Assembly (NCBI GenBank): GCA_900545055.1 | Contig: UQXP01000070.1 | Location: 1-7,062 of the forward strand | Direction: 5' to 3' | Source of the DNA: an uncultured Collinsella sp. | GTDB taxonomy: Bacteria; Actinomycetota; Coriobacteriia; Coriobacteriales; Coriobacteriaceae | Length of the DNA stretch: 7,062 nucleotides | Part shown: one piece after another, positions 1-5,522 of the stretch | Numbering within the stretch: position 1 is the first letter of the stretch | How the letters are laid out: every line of letters starts with the position of its first letter | Made by a program: the position numbers and the translations under genes | Notes under the pieces: model-generated | Told to the model about the DNA's origin: nothing | What the model saw: only the letters and a program-made list of their open reading frames with translations | Database searches by the model: none

Positions 1-719
1 GCTTTGTGTTTCTGATCACGACGCTCACAGTCAGCAGCTTCCGCGGACTGGCCCCTGTCGCAATTTTCGTCGTGCTGATCTATGCCGTGTCTCGGGTGCC
101 GGTTCGTCGCGTTCTGTCGTCGATGGCGCCGCTGCTGGCAATCGTCGTCGTGGTCGCGGTGCTCAACTTGTTTACCGATCAGAATGGGCGCATCCTGTGG
201 CAGCTCGGATTTTTGCAGATAAGCGAGGGCTCGCTGCGTTCTGCCGTCTTTATGGCGTGCCGCCTGACGTTGATGATGGCCGGCATGAGCGCCATTACAC
301 TCACCACGCCGACGCTCGATCTCACCGCGGGCTTTGAGCGCCTGCTCGCGCCGTTTGCGCGTGTGGGACTTCCTGCGCACGAGCTCGGCATGATCATGGG
401 TATCGCGCTACGCTTTATGCCGCAGTTTGCCACTGAGATGAAGCAGACGGCCGATGCACAAGCAAGCCGCGGCGCGCGCGTGACGGGCGGTCCGCTCGGT
501 GGCGTACGCATGCTCGGCAGTGTGGCGATTCCGCTGTTCACCGGCGTGTTCCGCCATGCCGAGACGCTGTCTGCTGCCATGGATGCACGCTGCTATCATG
601 GCGAGCAGGGCCGCACGCGCCTGCATGCGCTTGCATTTGGCCGCGGCGATGCGTTCGCGGCGGTGGTGACGGCGTTGCTGCTCATCTGCGTCATCGTCAT
701 CAATCTTCAACTTGTTTAG
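1..719 (+). CDS. ecfT: Energy-coupling factor transporter transmembrane protein EcfT (5' end cut by window edge)
   Basis: This is the membrane scaffold of an ECF-type vitamin or metal importer. It couples the ATPase pair EcfA/EcfA' to a substrate-binding S component. The reading frame is open to the left edge. The GTG at position 6 is probably internal, because family members usually have about 25-30 more N-terminal residues. Counting from that GTG, hydrophobic segments lie near residues 17-29, 42-56, 79-98, 168-185 and 214-235. The two cytoplasmic coupling motifs are visible: ASRGAR (153-158) and the C-terminal MDARCYHG (192-199) followed by GRTRL. The second motif reads Ala-Arg-Cys where many relatives have Ala-Arg-Gly. 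The ATPase genes would be expected just upstream, outside the window. The substrate cannot be told from this subunit. The family call is firm; the true start is not in the window. Confidence 0.9.
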   Translation, partial: FVFLITTLTVSSFRGLAPVAIFVVLIYAVSRVPVRRVLSSMAPLLAIVVVVAVLNLFTDQNGRILWQLGFLQISEGSLRSAVFMACRLTLMMAGMSAITLTTPTLDLTAGFERLLAPFARVGLPAHELGMIMGIALRFMPQFATEMKQTADAQASRGARVTGGPLGGVRMLGSVAIPLFTGVFRHAETLSAAMDARCYHGEQGRTRLHALAFGRGDAFAAVVTALLLICVIVINLQLV

Positions 720-749
720 GCGCGATTCGAGCGCAAGAAAGAGGTCCCT

Positions 750-1196
750 ATGACCGACAACGACCGCACGGCTCAGCTTGAGCGCGCCTGTTCGTATCTC
801 AGGCGCATTCCGGCGTGGTATCTGGCCACGACCGATGTGGCCGATGGACATCAGCCCCGCGTGAGACCGTTTTCGTTTGCCATGGTCGATGACGGTAAAC
901 TGTGGTTTTGCACGTCGCGCGACAAGGATGTGTGGGCCGAGCTCAGCGCGAATTCCAAGTTTGAGCTCTCGGGCTGGAAGCCGGGGGAATGTTGGATCGT
1001 GTTGACCGGCGAGGCCGCACTTGAGGACGACGCAGTTGCGAGCGACAAGGTGCGTCAAGCGGGTTTTAAGCACATGGTGGGCATCGGCGAGGAACACGAG
1101 AGCGCCAACGACGGCCGCCTTGCTTTCTTTTCGGTCCGCAACATTGCCGCCCGCTTCTGTGATATCGACGGCAGCGAGGAGCGCCTGGAGCTCTAG
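750..1196 (+). CDS. Pyridoxamine 5'-phosphate oxidase-family (FMN-binding split barrel) protein, first copy
   Basis: A 148-residue protein resembling the small PNPOx-like FMN-binding split-barrel family. Most members have no assigned reaction and are annotated as pyridoxamine 5'-phosphate oxidase family. Visible landmarks are PAWYLATT (21-28), the strand QPRVRPFSFA (35-44), typical of the flavin-phosphate-binding part of the fold, DGKLWFCTSRDKDVW (48-62), and a late strand LAFFSV (124-129). The length fits a single barrel domain. No signal peptide or membrane segment is seen. An AAAGAGG ribosome-binding site at 738-744 lies 5 nt before the ATG and supports this start. It begins 30 bp after ecfT and is followed 44 bp later by a paralogue, so all three may share a transcript. 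True pyridoxamine-phosphate oxidase activity is not implied: the protein is shorter than PdxH. A nitroreductase-like or flavin-storage role is equally possible. Confidence 0.82.
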   Translation: MTDNDRTAQLERACSYLRRIPAWYLATTDVADGHQPRVRPFSFAMVDDGKLWFCTSRDKDVWAELSANSKFELSGWKPGECWIVLTGEAALEDDAVASDKVRQAGFKHMVGIGEEHESANDGRLAFFSVRNIAARFCDIDGSEERLEL

Positions 1197-1240
1197 CTCA
1201 CACAAACCAGGCTCTCAAACTGGCTAATACAGGAGGACAC

Positions 1241-1651
1241 ATGGACGGATTGAATACGGTGTTGGAGTATCTGACGTCGGTGCCGGCGTGGTACTTGGCG
1301 ACGAGCGTGGACGGGCAGCCGCATGTGCGTCCGTTTTCGTTTGCGCAGATCCAGGACGGCAAGCTGTGGTTTGTGACGGCGCGCACCAAGGATGTGTGGC
1401 AGGAGCTGCTGCAAAACCAACGCTTTGAGGCCACGAGTTGGTGGCCGGGCCATGGCTGGCTTATCTTGCGCGGGCATGCGGGTCTGGATGACCAGGCCGC
1501 TCCCGATATGCGCGAGGCAGGCTGGAGGCACCTGGAGCGCCTAGGCGAGCACTACGAGGGCGCAGGCGATCCCACGCTCGTCTTCTTTAGCGTCGAGGAT
1601 CCCGAGGCTTTTATCTGCAACCATGACGAATGGGTGCCGGTCAAGCTCTAA
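1241..1651 (+). CDS. Pyridoxamine 5'-phosphate oxidase-family (FMN-binding split barrel) protein, second copy
   Basis: A 136-residue paralogue of the preceding gene, aligning with it almost end to end. The shared blocks are PAWYLAT (15-21), QPHVRPFSFA (26-35), DGKLWFVTARTKDVW (39-53), a PG-W-L-G strand (69-79), AGWRH (93-97) and LVFFSV (113-118). Differences are a shorter loop after YLAT (three residues missing), a shorter N-terminus and an unrelated C-terminal tail. A strong AGGAGG at 1231-1236, 4 nt before the ATG, fixes the start. It is the last gene before a 266-bp spacer, so it probably ends the ecfT-side transcription unit. By family it should bind FMN (or a related flavin) as a cytoplasmic dimer; this is family knowledge and the reaction is unknown. 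The adjacent similar copy indicates local gene duplication followed by clear divergence. Confidence 0.82.
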   Translation: MDGLNTVLEYLTSVPAWYLATSVDGQPHVRPFSFAQIQDGKLWFVTARTKDVWQELLQNQRFEATSWWPGHGWLILRGHAGLDDQAAPDMREAGWRHLERLGEHYEGAGDPTLVFFSVEDPEAFICNHDEWVPVKL

Positions 1652-1695
1652 ACGAGTCTCCCAGCAAGCTTCGACAATTCAAATTCTCGCATGTA

Positions 1696-1750
1696 GCGGG
1701 TCCCACATTGCAACGTCACCGTAAGGCGCACTGGGTAATATGGGGCCCGC
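1696..1750 (+). terminator. Long-loop stem-loop after the flavoprotein genes, possible terminator
   Basis: Arms GCGGGTCCCA (1696-1705) and TGGGGCCCGC (1741-1750) pair over 10 bp with one G-T wobble. They enclose a 35-nt loop and are followed by the moderately T-rich ATTTATTTGTCAATTCTTTC. This could end the ecfT-flavoprotein transcript. The loop is long and the T-tract is imperfect, so a structured leader of the arg operon is also possible. No T-box or other riboswitch core was recognised. Confidence 0.35.
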
Positions 1751-1795
1751 ATTTATTTGTCAATTCTTTCAAGCGAATGTGTCGGGATTGTTTCA

Positions 1796-1832
1796 ATGCA
1801 TGAATATGCAAGCCATTTACGTGTTCATGCAT
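1796..1832. promoter_or_regulatory. Candidate ArgR operator (ARG-box-like inverted repeat)
   Basis: ATGCATGAA (1796-1804) and TTCATGCAT (1824-1832) form a perfect 9-bp inverted repeat separated by 19 bp. The left arm also sits in its own small palindrome, TGCAT-GAAT-ATGCA (1797-1810). Paired half-sites of the TGCAT/TGAAT type upstream of argC are what the ArgR repressor family recognises in other bacteria. The position 86-122 bp before the argC start fits an operator upstream of, or overlapping, the promoter. No argR gene is present in the window, so assignment to ArgR is inference. Confidence 0.5.
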
Positions 1833-1839
1833 CTTTTGG

Positions 1840-1848
1840 TGCTAAAGT
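1840..1848 (+). promoter_or_regulatory. Possible extended -10 of the argC promoter
   Basis: TGCTAAAGT matches the TGn-TAtaaT form of an extended -10 element (TG at 1840-1841, hexamer TAAAGT at 1843-1848). It would start transcription near 1855, about 60 bp before argC. No good -35 stands at the usual spacing; the region there (about 1820-1825) overlaps the ArgR-like repeat, which would suit repression. The match is weak on its own. Confidence 0.3.
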
Positions 1849-1889
1849 TTCAACCCACTTCATAACGACCACTGCGAAATGCGCATCGG

Positions 1890-1898
1890 TGCATAAAT
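1890..1898 (+). promoter_or_regulatory. Third ARG-box-like half-site, in the argC leader
   Basis: TGCATAAAT repeats the half-site found at 1797-1805 (TGCATGAAT) with one change. It lies 20 bp before the argC ATG and 7 bp before its ribosome-binding site. It could be a second ArgR contact point in the leader. A single half-site is weak evidence taken alone. Confidence 0.3.
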
Positions 1899-1917
1899 CG
1901 CAGACAAGGAGTCTGAT

Positions 1918-2988
1918 ATGTCATTGAAGGTTGGAATCGTCGGCGCGGCTGGATATGCCGGAGCCGAGCTCATTCGCCTCGTGCTCGGCCATCCCGAGTT
2001 TGAACTTGTTGCCATTACGTCCAACGCCGATGCCGGCCAGCCGCTGTCCGCGGTGTATCCGAGCTTTGCTGGCGTGAGCGATCTGGTTTTCACCACGCAT
2101 GACGCCCCCGAGCTTAAGAGCTGCGATGCGGTTTTTCTTGCCGTGCCGCACACGGCTGCCATGGCACAGGTGCCCGCGCTGCTTGCCGCGGGCGTTTCCT
2201 GCTTTGATCTTTCGGCCGATTACCGTCTGAGCGACGCGTCCGTCTTTGAGGCATGGTATGCCGCTGAGCACACGAGCCCCGAGTTGCTCAAGACCCGCGC
2301 TTTTGGCCTGCCCGAGCTGTTCTGTCAGGACTTAGAGACTGCTGCTTCCAGCCATGCCGCCGGAAAGCCCGTGTTGGTCGCCTGCGCCGGCTGCTATCCC
2401 ACCGCAACGAGCCTTGCAGCCGCTCCTGCCGTGCGTGCGGGCTGGGTGGCCGAGAGCGGTCCCGTGATCGTTGACGCTATCAGCGGCGTGACGGGCGCCG
2501 GTAAGTCCTGCAACGCTCGTACGCATTTTTGCAGCGCCGATGAGAATTTGGAGGCCTACGGCGTGGGCAAGCATCGCCACACGCCCGAGATTGAGCAAAT
2601 CCTTGGCCTGACCGATCGCGTCGTCTTTACCCCGCACCTGGCACCGCTCAAGCGTGGTCTGCTCTCCACGGTGACGCTGCCGCTTACGCCGCAGGCTATC
2701 GATACCTTGACCCTTGAGGACGTTGTCGACTATTACAAGCAGTTCTACGCTGGTCGCACTTTCGTGTGCGTACTCGACGCCGGCCAGCAGCCCAAGACGG
2801 CTTCGGTCGTCGGCACCAACGCCGCCCAGATCGGCCTCGCGCTCAACAAGCGCGCGGGCGTGCTGGTGGCGACGGGCGCCATCGACAATCTGTGCAAGGG
2901 TGCAGCAGGCCAGGCGGTCCAGTGCGCCAACATCGTCTTTGGTTTTGACGAGCGACGAGGCTTGCCCACAGTGGCGTGCCCGGTGTAG
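1918..2988 (+). CDS. argC: N-acetyl-gamma-glutamyl-phosphate reductase
   Basis: This enzyme catalyses the NADPH-dependent reduction of N-acetylglutamyl 5-phosphate to N-acetylglutamate 5-semialdehyde, the third step of the acetylated arginine pathway. The protein is 356 residues, normal for the family. The N-terminal Rossmann motif is VGIVGAAGYAG (5-15). It is followed by VFLAVPHTA (72-80) and DLSADYRL (97-104), and by the active-site region ACAGCYPTATS (155-165) with Cys159 as the expected nucleophile. ISGVTGAGKS (188-197), the basic GKHRHTPEI (217-225) that supplies the catalytic histidine, and FTPHLAPLKRGLLSTV (237-252) come next. The usual Pro-Gly-Cys of the signature reads Ala-Gly-Cys here. 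AAGGAG at 1906-1911, 6 nt before the ATG, fixes the start. It is the first gene of the arg cluster and lies behind a probable ArgR-controlled promoter. Confidence 0.97.
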   Translation: MSLKVGIVGAAGYAGAELIRLVLGHPEFELVAITSNADAGQPLSAVYPSFAGVSDLVFTTHDAPELKSCDAVFLAVPHTAAMAQVPALLAAGVSCFDLSADYRLSDASVFEAWYAAEHTSPELLKTRAFGLPELFCQDLETAASSHAAGKPVLVACAGCYPTATSLAAAPAVRAGWVAESGPVIVDAISGVTGAGKSCNARTHFCSADENLEAYGVGKHRHTPEIEQILGLTDRVVFTPHLAPLKRGLLSTVTLPLTPQAIDTLTLEDVVDYYKQFYAGRTFVCVLDAGQQPKTASVVGTNAAQIGLALNKRAGVLVATGAIDNLCKGAAGQAVQCANIVFGFDERRGLPTVACPV

Positions 2989-2998
2989 CACATTCGAT

Positions 2999-3015
2999 TG
3001 TTAACGATTTGGTAG
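2999..3015 (+). repeat. 17-bp motif shared with the region after argD (copy 1)
   Basis: TGTTAACGATTTGGTAG recurs with a single mismatch at 6950-6966, on the same strand, in the other large gap that follows an arg gene. It starts 10 bp after the argC stop. Its function is unknown. It may be a remnant of a dispersed intergenic repeat, or a coincidence. Confidence 0.3.
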
Positions 3016-3024
3016 TCGGGCATC

Positions 3025-3040
3025 GAGTGGGGCGCCACTC
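3025..3040 (+). other. Hairpin in the argC-argJ spacer
   Basis: GAGTGG (3025-3030) and CCACTC (3035-3040) form a perfect 6-bp stem with a GGCG loop. No T-tract follows, so it is not an intrinsic terminator. It could stabilise the 3' end of argC mRNA or act as a pause site. Confidence 0.4.
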
Positions 3041-3065
3041 TTAAGCTGGTCTCATGATTACGACT

Positions 3066-3100
3066 GGCATGGCGCACCAACCGATGTCCGTTTTTTGTTT
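3066..3100 (+). terminator. Weak terminator- or attenuator-like element before argJ
   Basis: GGCAT (3066-3070) can pair with ATGTCC (3084-3089) with one bulged T. A run of six T, then G and three more T, follows at 3091-3100. The short, imperfect stem makes it a poor terminator by itself. The placement just before the argJ ribosome-binding site allows partial termination or attenuation between argC and argJ. This is only a suggestion from the sequence. Confidence 0.25.
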
Positions 3101-3113
3101 GACATAAGGAGTC

Positions 3114-4391
3114 ATGAAGACGATGAATACCGAGCTGTTTGATATCAAGATTCGCGCCGTCGAGGGTGGCGTTACGGCAGCGGCCGGCTTTAAGGCCGCA
3201 GGCATCCATGCGGGATTTCGGAAGAATCCCGAGCGTCTGGATTACGCGCTCGTCGTGCCCGATAAGCCCTGTCCCGGCGCTGGCGTGTTTACGACCAACC
3301 GCTTTTGCGCGGCGCCCGTGCAGGTGAGCCGTGCCAACCTGGGCGGTGCGGACAAGGGCTATGGCATCATCGCCGGCGTTTCGGTCAACTCTGGCAATGC
3401 CAACGCCGCCACGGGTGAGACCGGCCTTGCATGCGCGCGCGAGACGTGCAGCATCGCATCGCAGGTCATCGGCTGCGAATCCCAACAGATTCTGGTTGCC
3501 TCCACGGGTGTGATTGGCCAGATTCTGCCGATCGACACGTTTGAGACTGCCATTCCTGCTGCCTACGAGGCACTCTCTGCCCACGGTGGCGCCGATGCCG
3601 CTCGCGCCATCATGACGACCGACACGCACTCCAAGGAGTACGCCGTGTCCTACGTCAGTGAGGCTGCGGGTCATGCGGGCAATGTCTATACGGTAGGCGG
3701 AATGTGCAAGGGCTCGGGCATGATCATGCCCAACATGGCCACCATGATCGCAGTTATCACCACCGATGCCCCCGTCGAGCCTGCGGCACTTCATGCCCTG
3801 CTGCTCTCGACCGTCAAGCAGACCTTTAACAAGGTAACGGTCGATTCCGACACCTCGACCAACGACACCTGCATCATGCTTGCCTCCGGCGCCGCTGCCG
3901 CAGATGCCGAGCCTATCGTCGAGGGCTCCGATGCCTTTGACGAGTTGGCATTTGCCGTGCACGAGGTGTGCGAGAGCCTGGCGCGCAATATCGCCGCCGA
4001 TGGTGAGGGCGCATCCAAGCTTGTTACGGTCAACGTTACCGGAGCCGCCAACGACGAGGAAGCTGATATCGCCGCCCGTGCCGTCGCCAACTCGCCGCTC
4101 GTTAAGACCTGCATCGCCGGCCACGACTGCAACTGGGGCCGTGTTGCTATGGCGCTTGGCAAGTGCGGCGTGAAGTTTAATCAGGAAGACGTTTCCATCG
4201 ACATGATGGGCATGCCTGTCTGTCGCGACGGTCTGACTGTTCCCTTTGACGAGGACGAGGCTCTACGACGTTTCGAGGCGCCCGAGATCGTGATCTCGGC
4301 CGACCTGGGCGCAGGCGACGCGGCAACGACTGTGTGGACCTGCGACCTCACGCATGAGTACATCTCCATCAACGGCGATTACCGTTCCTAG
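3114..4391 (+). CDS. argJ: Glutamate N-acetyltransferase / ornithine acetyltransferase (ArgJ precursor)
   Basis: ArgJ moves the acetyl group from N-acetylornithine to glutamate, giving ornithine and N-acetylglutamate. Many members also use acetyl-CoA to start the cycle; the sequence alone cannot separate monofunctional from bifunctional forms. The 425-residue precursor is of usual length. It shows VNSGNANAATG (91-101), the oxyanion-hole motif STGVIG (130-135), and KGSGMIMPNMATM (199-211). Self-cleavage is expected between Ala209 and Thr210, freeing Thr210 as nucleophile and N-terminus of the beta chain. VDSDTSTNDT, NWGRVAMALGK and the C-terminal YISINGDYRS are also typical. The start is uncertain. 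AAGGAG at 3106-3111 is only 2 nt from this ATG and 11 nt from an in-frame ATG at 3123 that would remove three residues. It follows argC after a 125-bp spacer, the longest inside the cluster. With ArgJ present, argA and argE are not needed. Confidence 0.96.
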   Translation: MKTMNTELFDIKIRAVEGGVTAAAGFKAAGIHAGFRKNPERLDYALVVPDKPCPGAGVFTTNRFCAAPVQVSRANLGGADKGYGIIAGVSVNSGNANAATGETGLACARETCSIASQVIGCESQQILVASTGVIGQILPIDTFETAIPAAYEALSAHGGADAARAIMTTDTHSKEYAVSYVSEAAGHAGNVYTVGGMCKGSGMIMPNMATMIAVITTDAPVEPAALHALLLSTVKQTFNKVTVDSDTSTNDTCIMLASGAAAADAEPIVEGSDAFDELAFAVHEVCESLARNIAADGEGASKLVTVNVTGAANDEEADIAARAVANSPLVKTCIAGHDCNWGRVAMALGKCGVKFNQEDVSIDMMGMPVCRDGLTVPFDEDEALRRFEAPEIVISADLGAGDAATTVWTCDLTHEYISINGDYRS

Positions 4392-4472
4392 ATTCCAGGC
4401 ACGCTGCGCATCTTGCCGCGATTGCGGACAGCGGAGCACGGCGCGATAACGATACGAAAGACGAGGCAGATT

Positions 4473-5453
4473 ATGAAATTCGCACGCGATTGTCGTTCGA
4501 GCGAATCCAACGAAGCAACCGCGCAGCTGCTGTTCGAAGCGCTGCCGTGGATTAAGAACTTGACCGGCAAGACGGTTGTTATCAAATATGGCGGAGCCGC
4601 CATGGTTGATGAGCAGCTGCGCCGCGACGTGATGAGCGACATCGTTTTGCTCAAGATCATCGGTATGCGCCCCGTCATCGTGCACGGCGGCGGCAAGGCT
4701 ATCAACGAGGCACTGAGCCATTACGATATTCCCGTCGAGTTTAAGAACGGCCAGCGCGTGACCACGCCGGCGACTATGGATATCGTGCGCGAGGTGCTGG
4801 GCGGCAAGGTTAACCAGGAGCTGGTTGCTGCCATCAACCACCACGGCAACCTGGCCGTGGGCGTGTCGGGCAGCGATGCCGGCACGCTCATCGCCGAGTC
4901 GCTCGACCCCGAGCTCGGTCGCGTGGGCAAAGTGACGCACGTCAACACCGACTATATCGAGCGCTTACTCGATAGCGAGTACATCCCCGTCATCGCTACC
5001 GTCGCGGCGGGGGAGGACGGCGGTTTCTTCAACATCAACGCCGACACCGCCGCCGGTGCCGTTGCCGCGGCGCTCCATGCGCATAAGGCGATCTTTTTGA
5101 CCGATGTCGATGGCCTGTACAAGGACTTTAGCGACAAGGACTCGCTTATCTCCAACCTAACGCTCGACGAGGTTAACGAAATGCTCTACGGCGGCGAGGT
5201 CGATAAGGGCATGATTCCCAAGCTGCGTGCGGCTGTCGACGCGCTTACCGCTGGCGTGTTCCGAGCCCACATCATCAATGGCACGACGCCGCATTCGCTG
5301 CTCCTGGAGCTGCTGACCGATGCCGGCGTCGGCACCGTGATCCATTCCACCGAGACGGCTTACGAGTTCGATACGCATCCGCATCCGCTTTCGACGTTTG
5401 CTGCGCGTCTGACCGAGAACCTTGACGAGGTCGAGAAGCTTCAGACGGTCTAG
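4473..5453 (+). CDS. argB: Acetylglutamate kinase
   Basis: ArgB phosphorylates N-acetylglutamate with ATP, the second step and usual feedback-control point of the cyclic pathway. This start gives 326 residues and has GAGG at 4463-4466, 6 nt ahead. A TTG at 4413 would add 20 residues without homology-like character and is rejected. Amino-acid-kinase motifs are VIKYGGAAM (37-44, catalytic Lys38), VHGGGKAINEA (70-80), NGQRVTT (92-98, substrate-binding Arg95), NINAD (187-191), LTDVDGLY (209-216) and KGMIPK (245-250, Lys250). The N-terminal stretch before the kinase core (about residues 10-30) resembles the extra helix of arginine-inhibited hexameric kinases, so arginine feedback is likely. About 33 residues follow GTVI, where many relatives end. 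The usual GK-D motif reads GSDAG (133-137). The 81-bp spacer after argJ holds only a small CCGC-gatt-GCGG hairpin (4416-4427). Confidence 0.96.
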   Translation: MKFARDCRSSESNEATAQLLFEALPWIKNLTGKTVVIKYGGAAMVDEQLRRDVMSDIVLLKIIGMRPVIVHGGGKAINEALSHYDIPVEFKNGQRVTTPATMDIVREVLGGKVNQELVAAINHHGNLAVGVSGSDAGTLIAESLDPELGRVGKVTHVNTDYIERLLDSEYIPVIATVAAGEDGGFFNINADTAAGAVAAALHAHKAIFLTDVDGLYKDFSDKDSLISNLTLDEVNEMLYGGEVDKGMIPKLRAAVDALTAGVFRAHIINGTTPHSLLLELLTDAGVGTVIHSTETAYEFDTHPHPLSTFAARLTENLDEVEKLQTV

Positions 5454-5491
5454 CTGACCCGCAGCCGCCCCATTCCTGCACCCATAGGTCT

Positions 5492-5505
5492 GCGCCGTCC
5501 GGCGC
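5492..5505 (+). other. Small hairpin in the argB-argD spacer
   Basis: GCGCC (5492-5496) and GGCGC (5501-5505) pair perfectly around a GTCC loop, and end 6 bp before the argD ribosome-binding site. No T-tract follows. It may tune mRNA stability or argD translation. Confidence 0.35.
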
Positions 5506-5522
5506 TCAACGAAAGGCATCCC

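Noticed and set aside
750..1196. Assignment of the flavin-family genes as pdxH
   Set aside because: Both proteins are well short of PdxH length and lack its recognisable C-terminal part; they fit the small uncharacterised PNPOx-like group better.
1696..1750. T-box riboswitch upstream of argC
   Set aside because: Some G-rich words resemble parts of the T-box antiterminator, but there is no proper T-box sequence, specifier stem or following terminator arrangement.
3099..3104. Perfect TTGACA -35 hexamer just before argJ
   Set aside because: It abuts the argJ ribosome-binding site, so its -10 would fall inside the gene, and the bases at the right spacing (GATGAA/ATGAAT) are not a convincing -10.
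2745..4124. A 459-codon open frame on the minus strand across argC and argJ
   Set aside because: It runs opposite two well-supported arg genes, has no recognisable domain, and its composition is the expected by-product of high GC at third codon positions. The same applies to the long minus frames at 408-1205, 2332-2991, 4263-4940 and 5679-6545.
4413..4472. Upstream TTG start extending ArgB by 20 residues
   Set aside because: The extension is rich in Arg/Thr with no family resemblance, has no good ribosome-binding site, and the ATG at 4473 has GAGG at correct spacing.
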